Assembly (NCBI GenBank): GCA_948433885.1
Contig: CAOJEC010000011.1
Location: 1-34,826, forward strand
DNA from: an uncultured bacterium
Lineage (GTDB): Bacteria; Bacillota_I; Bacilli_A; RF39; UBA660
Length of the DNA: 34,826 nt
Direction of reading: 5' to 3'
Under the pieces are notes generated by a model. The model did not search any database. It was not told the origin of the DNA and saw only the letters and a list, made by a program, of their open reading frames with translations. Shown piece by piece: positions 6,932-14,542 of this stretch. The position numbers and the translations under genes are program-made. The stretch's first letter is position 1. The number at the start of each line of letters is the position of its first letter.

Positions 6932-7386
6932 ATGCTTTCAAGAGAGAATTACTTATCTAAAATTAGATGTTTTTATGACTTTAATTTAATTAAAATACTA
7001 GTTGATATATATGATATTCCTGGTAAAGGAATTCTAAAACACTAAATAAGTATTATACTACCGATTTAGGAATTGCCCAAATAAAAAATAATAATCAAGA
7101 ATTTAAAAGTTATGTTGTTTTAGAAAATATTGTTTACAATGAATTAATAAATAGAAACTAAGAAATATATATAGGTAAAACAAAAAACAGTGAGGTGGAC
7201 TTTTTAGCAATGAAAGATGATAAATATGTTTAAGTGACTTATGAAATGAAAGGCAATGATAGTACCATTGAAAGAGAATTTGGAGCATATAATAAAAGAT
7301 AATTATCCAAAATATATATTTCTTTAGATAAGATAGATTTATCGTGGAATGGTATTATTCATTTAAATTGATCGGTTTTCTATTAA
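6932..7386 (+). pseudogene. Decayed AAA ATPase with DUF4143 domain
   Basis: Both ends of an AAA_14/DUF4143 ATPase are visible. The N-terminus (MLSRENYLSKI, about 37 codons) breaks off before the Walker A, and about 250 internal residues are missing. The C-terminal part resumes in another frame near 7048 with KYYTTDLGIAQ, VLENIVYNELINR, EIYIGKTKNSEVDFLA, TIEREFGAYN and ISLDKIDLSWNGIIHLN. In-frame stops at 7159 and 7231 and a further frameshift around 7290-7310 confirm decay. The family is common as lone, frequently transferred ATPases of unknown function. The SD and start are intact, so a 37-residue stub may still be translated. Confidence 0.8.
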
Positions 7387-7419
7387 GTGAAGAGTTTTGA
7401 AAGTAGAAGGTGAAGTAAT

Positions 7420-8286
7420 ATGGATAATAAACTTAATAATATGATTAATGAATTTTTAGCAAATGTCGATGTTAAAGACGCAAACGAGTTAGATGAAAAA
7501 TTACAAGAATTTACGAAAATATATAATGCTGGCGAAATTGAATATGAAAACACAGTACTAGATGATGCTTATGAACTTTTAGAGAAAGCAGAGAATGCTA
7601 AATCTAAAAAACAGGCTATTAAGTATGCAAAAGAAGCATATAATTTATGTCCTGATTGCTTTGATGCAGTATTATTTCAAATTCGTCTAGAAGACAATCC
7701 ATTAAAAAGATGGAGCCTATTGAATGAAGGATTAGAATTTGAAAAAAAGAGATTAGAAAATGAAGGATATTTTAAAAAAGATAATATAGGGCATTTTTAT
7801 GGAATATTTGAAACAAGACCATATATTAGGGGTTTATGTGCTAAAGCCGATTGTTTATTACTAGATGGTAAAGTAAAACAAGCTCGCGAAGTATGTAAAG
7901 AGATTCTTAGATTAAATAAAAACGATAATACGGGTTCTAGATATTTACTCATGGCAATATATGCTTATTTTGAAGAAGAAAGGGACATGATTAAACTATA
8001 TAAAAAATATCCGGAAGAAAACTTAGAAATGTTATTCCCATTATTTATTCTTTATTATAAACAAGGAAATGACGAAAAGGCCAGGGAATATTTAAGTAGA
8101 ATAAATAAAGCTAACCCACATTTTATAAAGTTTTTTAAAGGTACTATAAAAGAACAGGCAAATATACCACTTGGATACTATGCTCAAGGAGATTCATCAG
8201 AAGTTATAATGTATTTTAAAGGACATTATTTCCTTGTAGAAACTTTACACACCATTGATTATTACATATTAGAAAATACGCGGTAA
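7420..8286 (+). CDS. ST7-like tetratricopeptide-repeat protein
   Basis: A 288-residue soluble helical protein. The segment FETRPYIRGLCAKADCLLLDGKVKQAREVCKEILRLNKNDNTGSRYLL resembles the TPR core shared by ST7-like proteins (about residues 128-175); further TPR-like helices follow (LFILYYKQGNDEKAREYL). These are probably protein-interaction scaffolds; the partner is unknown. The SD AAGGTGA precedes the ATG. It is intact although flanked by an ATPase pseudogene and by a LysM fragment that begins 4 bases after its stop. Like the ATPase remnant it is TCGA-poor, so it was probably acquired with it. Confidence 0.65.
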   Translation: MDNKLNNMINEFLANVDVKDANELDEKLQEFTKIYNAGEIEYENTVLDDAYELLEKAENAKSKKQAIKYAKEAYNLCPDCFDAVLFQIRLEDNPLKRWSLLNEGLEFEKKRLENEGYFKKDNIGHFYGIFETRPYIRGLCAKADCLLLDGKVKQAREVCKEILRLNKNDNTGSRYLLMAIYAYFEEERDMIKLYKKYPEENLEMLFPLFILYYKQGNDEKAREYLSRINKANPHFIKFFKGTIKEQANIPLGYYAQGDSSEVIMYFKGHYFLVETLHTIDYYILENTR

Positions 8287-8290
8287 TAGA

Positions 8291-8407
8291 GGCAATACAT
8301 TATACAGAATCGTTCTTGCCAATGGAACGACTGTGGAAAAAATAAAAGATATCAACAACTTGGCAAAAAACAATCTGTCGATCGGCCAAAAATTACTGCT
8401 GTCATAA
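8291..8407 (+). pseudogene. LysM repeat fragment, duplicate of the 3' end of the LysM gene
   Basis: An orphan frame with no start: GNTLYRIVLANGTTVEKI and so on to IGQKLLLS and a stop. It is nearly the same as the last repeat of the gene ending at 6599 (GDTLYGIALANGTTVEKI), with the conserved Asp changed to Asn and mostly third-base differences at DNA level. Homology starts at the Gly codon of the Gly-Asp pair, the same codon where the upstream LysM gene is cut by the recombinase element. It is the tail of a second LysM gene or of a duplication. Confidence 0.85.
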
Positions 8408-8411
8408 AATT

Positions 8412-8439
8412 GCTCACTCGGTAAACAGTGAGCTTTTTT
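8412..8439 (+). terminator. Terminator after the LysM fragment
   Basis: GCTCACT / AGTGAGC stem followed by six T. It is the sister of the terminator at 6605-6630, so the duplicated unit included the 3' flank. Confidence 0.75.
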
Positions 8440-8623
8440 CTAATCCGTATTTTGTACTAGAGAATTCATTGTCATAAATTACCATTTTTGTTATACTCTA
8501 ATTATATTATTAGAATTTACTTATTATTTGAATAAAAAAACAAACTTACTAAAAGTCCGAACACAATTGTGAGCATTTAGGGTAAAACCTTTATTTTAAC
8601 TCTCTATGTCATATTAAATGGTA

Positions 8624-9346
8624 TTAAAAATCCTTTTCCAAATAGCTTTCTCCTGTAGCATAGTCGATCACAATTCCATCCTGAACATTGTACAAATAGA
8701 CGTTGAATTTTATTCCTTCACCATAATCTTCCACTGAATATGCTTCGAGATGTATTCCACTCGCGAGCAAGTTTTCACCTTCAAAGACAGGAGTAGCCCT
8801 ATACAATACGTGGTTCCCTGTCTTTTTTATATAATCTGCAACCTCATTTTCGAACTCCAACATGGCACCCACATTTGTTTGTCTCGTACAAGTTATAAGA
8901 TTTTGTTCATTTGCATTTTCTCCAGTCAGCTGATAGCCGATCAAATGACATCGGTTATATAGATACTTACCACTAACTATATCGTATTTGACTGTATGCC
9001 AACCAGTAGGTTTAACGCCACCTATGCTACCTCTCTCCTCAGTTGGCATAGTCTCTGGCCCCACATTTGCAAAAGCATAAGTACATCTACCTAATTTATC
9101 GAAAGACCCATAAACTTCAAACGAGGTAGTATTTTTATATTCATCCGCGAATTCGGGCTCGTTGTCGTCGATTACCACATATGCTTGATCGGAATAAGGA
9201 GGAATGTTACTCATGTCGAATGATTGGACACTTGAACTTCCACCATACAAATAGTCTTCGATCGAGCAACCGTTCACCATAAAAAGAACTATTATTATAA
9301 ATAAACTAAAAAATACAAATCGTCCAGCTTTTTTAAACTTCGTCAT
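8624..9346 (-). CDS. DNA/RNA non-specific endonuclease, secreted lipoprotein
   Basis: A 240-residue nuclease of the Endonuclease NS_2 / EndA-like type. The segment YNRCHLIGYQLTGENANEQN with LITCTRQTN carries the His (134) and Asn of the beta-beta-alpha metal centre; the classic DRGH is here NRCH, as in other Gram-positive members. The N-terminus has a hydrophobic signal and a lipobox VNGC (Cys27), so the enzyme is probably tethered outside the membrane, where it could degrade extracellular DNA or process it for uptake or nutrition. ATG 9346 is chosen because AGGTG lies just upstream; an in-frame ATG at 9364 has no SD. No competence genes are nearby. It is transcribed opposite to its neighbours. 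Confidence 0.85.
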   Translation of the reverse strand: MTKFKKAGRFVFFSLFIIIVLFMVNGCSIEDYLYGGSSSVQSFDMSNIPPYSDQAYVVIDDNEPEFADEYKNTTSFEVYGSFDKLGRCTYAFANVGPETMPTEERGSIGGVKPTGWHTVKYDIVSGKYLYNRCHLIGYQLTGENANEQNLITCTRQTNVGAMLEFENEVADYIKKTGNHVLYRATPVFEGENLLASGIHLEAYSVEDYGEGIKFNVYLYNVQDGIVIDYATGESYLEKDF

Positions 9347-9507
9347 TACTACACCTACTATCAAATAAATTATACGATATAAAATTTATAAACTAAAGAA
9401 AAAATTCTCAACCAAGCAAAATAATGATAAATCATAACATATCCTTCATATAACGTAACTCTTTAAAGAACATTCTAATTTCTCCAAAAACTTCGGTCGA
9501 ATTTTTG

Positions 9508-9536
9508 TTTACACAATATTGAACTCATGCTATAAT
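9508..9536 (+). promoter_or_regulatory. Sigma-A-type promoter
   Basis: TTTACA, 17-base spacer, TATAAT, ending 18 bases before the ATG at 9554, which implies a very short untranslated leader. Confidence 0.65.
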
Positions 9537-9553
9537 TGGTATGGTGATAAAAT

Positions 9554-10399
9554 ATGGCAACTGACAATAAAAGTGAAAATTTGAAAACGAACAAGAAAAC
9601 TGCTAAAAATAAAAATACTGAAAAATCAAACACGACAGCAAAAAAAGCAACATCTAAAACAAAAACGAAGACTAAAACTGAAAAAACTACAGCTTCCAAA
9701 TCCGCTCCTGCAACTAAAAAAACAAATACTAAAGCAGTAAATACTACTAAGAAAAACAACGGGACTAAGAAGAATGCAGGGACAAAAGTAGAAAACAAAA
9801 CTACGACGACAAATGCAAATGCAAAAAAAACAGTAGAAAAGAAGCCTGCAACCGCAAATACTTCTAAGAAAAAAAGTAATAAGACAGTTAAGAAGAATGA
9901 GACAGTTAAAACTAAAGACAATACAGTCAAAGACAAAACTCAATCGAGTATACCTAAGTTAAAAAAAGAAACTGTCGAAACGAACAAGAAGAAAGGTGTT
10001 CTCGAGTCTACTACGATTACTACCCCTGAAGTAGTGAAAGAATTGCATGTAGAAGAAAAAGTAATCGAAGTAGATCCTAGCACAGCAAAGCCTGTCGAAG
10101 ACCTTTTCGACGTAAGATCAATTTTGGGAGCTCAACTACCGACAGGTACGACAAAAGAAGATAGAAAAAAGCGTAAGAAATTCTATATGAGAGACGCCTT
10201 TGTCTTCGCTACAGTCATCCCAATCCTCGACCTCTTTGCGATGCTCTTCATCGAACCATATAAACCTTTGCTCCTCACCAACACCGAGTGGATAAACTAT
10301 GCAATCACAGTAGGAGCAGACTTCGTACTCATATTCATACTAACATACGTTTTGGATTTCTTATTTGGAGAAGAAGACGTCAAAAAAATTAATAAATAA
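9554..10399 (+). CDS. Lys/Thr/Asn-rich low-complexity protein with C-terminal membrane anchor
   Basis: A 281-residue protein in two parts. Residues 1 to about 140 are extreme low complexity, built from K, T, N and A (for example TKTKTKTEKTTASKSAP), like the basic tails of histone H1-like proteins. A more ordinary linker (about 140-210) ends in a run of KK and RK residues just before two predicted transmembrane helices (about 217-238 and 252-275), with an acidic GEEDVKK end. No enzyme motif is seen. By the positive-inside rule the basic tail should be cytoplasmic, so it may contact nucleic acid, ribosomes or acidic lipid; this is inference. Long reading frames on the opposite strand over 9475-9943 are a by-product of the AAA/ACN codon bias. 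Confidence 0.7.
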   Translation: MATDNKSENLKTNKKTAKNKNTEKSNTTAKKATSKTKTKTKTEKTTASKSAPATKKTNTKAVNTTKKNNGTKKNAGTKVENKTTTTNANAKKTVEKKPATANTSKKKSNKTVKKNETVKTKDNTVKDKTQSSIPKLKKETVETNKKKGVLESTTITTPEVVKELHVEEKVIEVDPSTAKPVEDLFDVRSILGAQLPTGTTKEDRKKRKKFYMRDAFVFATVIPILDLFAMLFIEPYKPLLLTNTEWINYAITVGADFVLIFILTYVLDFLFGEEDVKKINK

Positions 10400-10437
10400 A
10401 ATTTTAAAAACGGTACATCATATTAACAAGGTGAAAT

Positions 10438-11172
10438 ATGAAAACTGTAACTAAGATCATGAGAAGTATTGTCACTTCTCTTTTATTTTTAATCTTGACT
10501 GGAGCAATTGCCGCTCATTTAGTCTTCACAACAATTAAAGTAACAGGACCAACTTTACTAAACATGGTCGATTCTAAGGAGCTTTTGTCGATATACCTCG
10601 AAGAAGAAATCGAGGACTTATCTATCGAAGAAGTGGCCGCTAAATACATAGAAGACTACACCAATTACCTCTTCCATAAGAGAAGCTATCCGAGCCTACA
10701 AACAGTGAACTACTCCCAAGTAAGTGAAGAGAACATAGTAGAAGCCAAAAGAATCATAACGGCTTTAGAAGATAAAATGGACATGCCATACGCCTCAGTT
10801 ACTACTATTCGAGAAGCCAATAAAATACTAGCAAACGGGGCAATTTACCTTCTAATAAATGTGAGCATTTTCCTCCTATATTTATTTATAACCTTCTCGA
10901 CAGGAAGCTTCAAAAAAAGTACCATTCTCATATCCATAGCCTCTATAGTAGGCTCGATCATCACTTTAATTGCTTCATTCGTATTGATCGCGAAACTTCC
11001 ATCCATCGTCGACGAAGCGACCTTACTATACCTAAAAAATATTTTCTCAGATAGTTTTGCATCTGACCTTCGAATTGCCACTTTCTTCTACACGTCCATC
11101 GGAGTGGCCATCTTAGGATCGATTTTTACATATACCAAAATCATCACTCCACGCTTTTCCAAAACAAAATGA
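10438..11172 (+). CDS. Membrane protein of unknown function, four predicted helices
   Basis: A 244-residue protein with one helix near the N-terminus (about 10-32), an acidic extracytoplasmic loop of about 100 residues (SIYLEEEIEDLSIEEVAAKY) and three C-terminal helices (about 134-154, 162-184, 212-232). I do not recognise a family. SD AAGGTG precedes the ATG. It follows the Lys-rich gene by 38 bases and precedes the lipoprotein gene, so all three could be cotranscribed; the second start is also provided with its own -10-like element. Confidence 0.6.
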   Translation: MKTVTKIMRSIVTSLLFLILTGAIAAHLVFTTIKVTGPTLLNMVDSKELLSIYLEEEIEDLSIEEVAAKYIEDYTNYLFHKRSYPSLQTVNYSQVSEENIVEAKRIITALEDKMDMPYASVTTIREANKILANGAIYLLINVSIFLLYLFITFSTGSFKKSTILISIASIVGSIITLIASFVLIAKLPSIVDEATLLYLKNIFSDSFASDLRIATFFYTSIGVAILGSIFTYTKIITPRFSKTK

Positions 11173-11189
11173 AATTTCTATACTAAAAT

Positions 11190-11220
11190 CCTTTCTAAAA
11201 AATATAATTATCTAGAAAGG
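11190..11220. promoter_or_regulatory. Inverted repeat enclosing a TATAAT and overlapping the ribosome binding site
   Basis: CCTTTCTA (11190-11197) and TAGAAAGG (11213-11220) are perfect 8-base arms. The loop holds TATAAT (11203-11208), and the right arm is part of the SD AGAAAGGAAG of the gene at 11229. In read-through transcripts from upstream the hairpin would hide the SD; as DNA it could be an operator. Confidence 0.45.
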
Positions 11221-11228
11221 AAGTTTTT

Positions 11229-12260
11229 ATGAAAAAGTTTAAGTTTTTATTGGTCATTTTAGCAATCATGACCTTCTGTGGATGTGGAAAAACGAAATCA
11301 ACAAATATTATAGAAAAGTTTAAAGATAAAGTTAACAGTACGAAAAGTTACCAAATAGTAGGGTCGATGGAGATCGTTTCAAACGAAGAAACTTTCACTT
11401 ACGATGTCAATGTGGACTACAAATACGACGAATTTTACAAAGTTACACTTCTCAACAAGACGAACGATCACGAACAAGTCATTTTGAAAGATGGAGAATC
11501 GGTGTACGTAGTGACTCCTGCTTTGAACAAAAGTTTCAAATTTCAAAGTGAATGGCCTGCCAACAGCAGTCAAAGTTATCTATTAAAATCGTTATTAAAA
11601 GATATAGAGAGCACTGAAAATCCGGTTGTCGACGAAAATGATGATTATTACATAGTCAATGCCAATGTAAATTATCCGAACAACAACAGTTTGAAAACGG
11701 AAAAAATCTATTTTGACAAAAATGGAGAATTAAAAGAAGTACAAGTCTTAAATAAAGATGGGAATGCCGTAATTCGTATGAAGTTCAACTCTATAAAATA
11801 TTCCGTAAAATTCGACGACGAATACTTCACATTGGACTCATTGATCACGAACACTTGTGAAGGGGAAGACTGTAAAAAAGAAGATTCGAGTGAAACAGGT
11901 GTGATAAAAGACATCATATACCCGCTATATTTACCTGAAGACACACACCTTTCGACGAAAGATACTGTCCAAACTAATGTCGGAGATCGTGTAATAATGA
12001 CCTACGCAGGTGCCAAACCGTTCATGATAATTGAAGAAGCAGCCAAGGCCAACAAAGAAATGGAAGTGACAAGCGTATCCGGCGACCCACTATTCTTGAG
12101 TAATGCCATCGCTGCAGCAGGAGCCAATTCCCTAGAATGGCAAAGTGACAATGTCAACTACTACATAACTAGCACGTACCTTACACAAGACGAAATGAGA
12201 ACGATCGCCGAATCACTGAACACCGCATCCGTCGTCGAAATTCAAGACAGCATAAAATAA
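11229..12260 (+). CDS. GerS/LolA-like lipoprotein with a DUF4367-like C-terminal domain
   Basis: A 343-residue predicted lipoprotein: signal peptide with Cys19 in TFCGCG. Residues about 25-200 resemble the LolA-fold of GerS-type lipoproteins (QIVGSMEIVSNEETFTYDVNVDYKYDEFYKVTLLN, then QVILKDGESVYVVTP and YFDKNGELKEVQVLNKDG). The last 100 residues look like DUF4367 (AGAKPFMIIEEA, then LEWQSDNVNYYITSTYLTQDEMRTIAESL). GerS in clostridia is needed for cortex modification in sporulation; other members act in envelope maintenance. The nearby gerQ gene makes a spore role possible but not shown. SD GAAAGGAAG lies 6 bases before the ATG, inside an inverted repeat. Confidence 0.6.
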   Translation: MKKFKFLLVILAIMTFCGCGKTKSTNIIEKFKDKVNSTKSYQIVGSMEIVSNEETFTYDVNVDYKYDEFYKVTLLNKTNDHEQVILKDGESVYVVTPALNKSFKFQSEWPANSSQSYLLKSLLKDIESTENPVVDENDDYYIVNANVNYPNNNSLKTEKIYFDKNGELKEVQVLNKDGNAVIRMKFNSIKYSVKFDDEYFTLDSLITNTCEGEDCKKEDSSETGVIKDIIYPLYLPEDTHLSTKDTVQTNVGDRVIMTYAGAKPFMIIEEAAKANKEMEVTSVSGDPLFLSNAIAAAGANSLEWQSDNVNYYITSTYLTQDEMRTIAESLNTASVVEIQDSIK

Positions 12261-12267
12261 AAACTTG

Positions 12268-12298
12268 AAAATATATCGACCAACCGATATATTTTTTT
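12268..12298 (+). terminator. Terminator after the lipoprotein gene
   Basis: ATATATCG / CGATATAT stem, six-base loop, run of seven T. Confidence 0.8.
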
Positions 12299-12415
12299 AA
12301 AATTTTAATATCAACGCGACACAAAATCGGTTCTTTCCCAAAATATGCATAATATACACAAGTGAAAACGTAGACCTCATCATTTTATACTTTCGACTTG
12401 TGAAGATATTTACTT

Positions 12416-12443
12416 TTGAACATTATTAATATATAATTATACT
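12416..12443 (+). promoter_or_regulatory. Promoter for the polytopic membrane protein gene
   Basis: TTGAAC, 16-base spacer, TATACT, about 18 bases before the likely GTG start at 12462. A 7-base inverted repeat CACAAGT/ACTTGTG (12357-12363, 12396-12402) lies just upstream. Confidence 0.45.
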
Positions 12444-12461
12444 GAAACGGAGTTGATAAGT

Positions 12462-14045
12462 GTGATATTAAAAAAGCCTTATGCATTTTTGATAAAAAAC
12501 TTTAGATTGATTCACTTAATACTCACAGGACTGATCGGATATCTATTGTTCAGGACATTCAACCTGTACAACTTTTTCTCACGATACGTAGAAAATGTCT
12601 ATGCAACATTGGGCGACGCCTTGCCGAGCAATTACATAACTGTATTTATGTTCTTAGTGTCGATTATAATAATCGTCTTCTCATTGGCGATGTTCTTGTT
12701 GATGAAAAAAAAGGACAAACCTAAAAATTTATACATCGGCCTGAGTTCATATTACATTTTATACTTCATCGGATTGATTCTATACTTCGTGTTATTCAAA
12801 TCTATGGAAACCAGTCAAATGACCATTCGAAATGCGATGATCATCAGGGACTTAACATTCATAATCATCTTTCCACAGGCGGCCTTGCTAATACTCAGTT
12901 TGATAAGAGCGGTCGGATTCGACATAAAGAGATTCAACTTCTCGAAAGACCTCAAAGAACTTGACATCAACGAAGAAGATAATGAAGAGTTCGAGTTCGT
13001 CTTCGGCGTAGATTCTTACAAATATTTCAGATACCTTCGCCGTAGAATAAGAGAATTCAAGTACTATATATTGGAAAACAAGTTCATGTTCACCATACTC
13101 ATGGGTTTGACTTTCTCGATATTGTTCATTTTGACAGTTTTGAATTTCACTGTCTACAACAAAACTTACAACAAAAATCAAAAGATACATGCGAACAATT
13201 TGACTCTCGAAGTTACCAATTCGTACTTGACGGATGTCGATTACAAGGGCGATTTGATCACGGAAGGAAAATACTTTCTCGTCGTCAACATCAATTTCAA
13301 AAACGAAAGTGGCTTATCTACGGTCTTAAACTTGCCTAGCTATGTGCTCGAGACGAAATCGGGAAAAGCGTATCCTACCTTGTCTAGAAGCAGTCACTTT
13401 GTCGATTTGGGACCAGGCTATTCAAAAGAAAAACTAGAAAATGGTAAAACAGCCACATACATTCTAGTATACGAAATCGAAAAACAAGATATAGCAAAAA
13501 AATACACCATGACCATCATCGACGAAGTCGAATATAAAGCAGGAACTTTGAATTCTAAAGAGAAAAAGATCGCATTGAAGCCGCTTTCATATCTCGAACA
13601 AGAAGAAGTCGGCTCATACAAAACTGAAGAACTCATAACCATGTACGAATCGATTTTAGGTAATACATCTCTTCTAGCAACCTCTTACAGCTTTGAAAAC
13701 AAAGTGACCTACAAATACGAAGCGTGCATCAGAACAAATTGCCAAAATGTCACCGACGTAGTAACCGCCGATACGGCCAAAGCAAAAAAATTGCTCGTCT
13801 TGAAAGGAAGACTGAACGTCGACAACAATTCGTCATTTGCTAAAAACTCCAAAACTTCGATGTCATTCTTCGAAGCATTCGCCGAAATCAGATACGACGA
13901 CAAAATTGCACCTGTCACGGATGCTACACCGCGTTCCATCACCGATCAATACATCTTACAAGTAGACGAAAAAGCCGCAACTGCTAAACACGTCGATTTG
14001 ATATTCACGGTACGCAACAAGAAATACATTTTAAATCTAAAATAG
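12462..14045 (+). CDS. Polytopic membrane protein with a large extracytoplasmic domain
   Basis: About 527 residues. Four N-terminal helices (roughly 15-35, 60-82, 93-115, 125-147) are followed by a charged, acidic cytoplasmic stretch (DLKELDINEEDNEEFEF), a fifth helix (about 212-232), and about 290 extracytoplasmic residues. The start of that domain (LTEGKYFLVVNINFKNESG, then VLNLPSYVLETKSGKAYP) has the strand pattern of DUF4352/immunoglobulin-like domains. Function is unknown. GTG 12462 is chosen because the AACGGAG SD is about 9-10 bases away; TTG 12453, in the same frame, is too close to that SD. It is flanked by its own promoter and terminator, so it is monocistronic. Confidence 0.6.
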   Translation: MILKKPYAFLIKNFRLIHLILTGLIGYLLFRTFNLYNFFSRYVENVYATLGDALPSNYITVFMFLVSIIIIVFSLAMFLLMKKKDKPKNLYIGLSSYYILYFIGLILYFVLFKSMETSQMTIRNAMIIRDLTFIIIFPQAALLILSLIRAVGFDIKRFNFSKDLKELDINEEDNEEFEFVFGVDSYKYFRYLRRRIREFKYYILENKFMFTILMGLTFSILFILTVLNFTVYNKTYNKNQKIHANNLTLEVTNSYLTDVDYKGDLITEGKYFLVVNINFKNESGLSTVLNLPSYVLETKSGKAYPTLSRSSHFVDLGPGYSKEKLENGKTATYILVYEIEKQDIAKKYTMTIIDEVEYKAGTLNSKEKKIALKPLSYLEQEEVGSYKTEELITMYESILGNTSLLATSYSFENKVTYKYEACIRTNCQNVTDVVTADTAKAKKLLVLKGRLNVDNNSSFAKNSKTSMSFFEAFAEIRYDDKIAPVTDATPRSITDQYILQVDEKAATAKHVDLIFTVRNKKYILNLK

Positions 14046-14078
14046 AACTGACCCCAAAAAGTCAATTCTATTTTTTTT
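14041..14078 (+). terminator. Terminator after the membrane protein gene
   Basis: AATAGAACTGAC / GTCAATTCTATT stem with one G-T wobble, then a run of T. The stem begins in the stop codon. It lies between convergent genes and could serve gerQ from the other side. Confidence 0.75.
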
Positions 14079-14081
14079 ATT

Positions 14082-14444
14082 TTATTTTTTCAATTCGCTA
14101 GGTCTATAGATGATTTTTTCATCGAACTCCACATAATCCAAATAGATCATCGGTACCAAGATCCAACGACCATCATCCAAACTCATGACCAAGTGATCTC
14201 TTCCGGCCTGTTCGATAATTCCATCGAATATTTTATCCTTCCAATTCACCGAATCGGGGAAAGAAATATAAGTCTTCGCATGACTTCCACGATTGAGTCT
14301 CAAAATGTTTTCGATATAGCTTTGTTCCATAGGCAAATTGTTTGCGTCGTCGACATTTACAATATTGGATGTATAGTTGTTCATCGGTGGCATATTGCCT
14401 TCCTCAGTAGGAAAAGTGGGATTTTGATAATAAGTCCCATTCAT
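14082..14444 (-). CDS. gerQ: Spore coat protein GerQ
   Basis: A 120-residue coat protein. The C-terminal domain QSYIENILRLNRGSHAKTYI, then DGIIEQAGRDHLVMSLDDG and WILVPMIYLDYVEFDE, is the GerQ signature. The N-terminal 40 residues are the usual Asn/Pro/Tyr-rich variable part. In Bacillus subtilis GerQ is a coat protein cross-linked by transglutaminase and needed for CwlJ function in germination. Its presence is the clearest sign that this organism forms endospores. SD AGAGGTGAT is well placed. A sigma-E-like promoter may lie upstream. No cwlJ or tgl gene is in the window. Confidence 0.92.
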   Translation of the reverse strand: MNGTYYQNPTFPTEEGNMPPMNNYTSNIVNVDDANNLPMEQSYIENILRLNRGSHAKTYISFPDSVNWKDKIFDGIIEQAGRDHLVMSLDDGRWILVPMIYLDYVEFDEKIIYRPSELKK

Positions 14445-14463
14445 AAATTTATCACCTCTTTAC

Positions 14464-14493
14464 AATTTTATTAAGCTGCCTCCAAAATAAGAC
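14464..14493 (-). promoter_or_regulatory. Possible sigma-E-type promoter of gerQ
   Basis: On the minus strand GTCTTATT is followed after about 14 bases by ATAAAATT, near the sigma-E pattern (ATATT, then CATACAAT). The match is partial and was looked for because gerQ is a mother-cell gene. Confidence 0.3.
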
Positions 14494-14542
14494 TTATTTT
14501 TCACATCCTATCCTATAAAATAGTAGAGAAAAGGAGAATAAT

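Noticed and set aside
7103-7288. Minus-strand frame of 61 codons
   Set aside because: Lies opposite the recognisable DUF4143 remnant; no SD.
9475-9943. Two long minus-strand frames rich in Phe, Val and Cys
   Set aside because: They are the complement of the Lys/Thr/Asn low-complexity gene; the lack of stops follows from its codon bias, and there is no minus-strand SD.
9554-9960. CRISPR or tandem DNA repeat
   Set aside because: The AAAAC-rich stretch is coding low complexity without regular period or spacers; no CRISPR was seen in the window.
14477-14542. CtsR or CIRCE operator before the clpC-like gene
   Set aside because: No GGTCAAA-type heptad repeat and no CIRCE inverted repeat could be seen.
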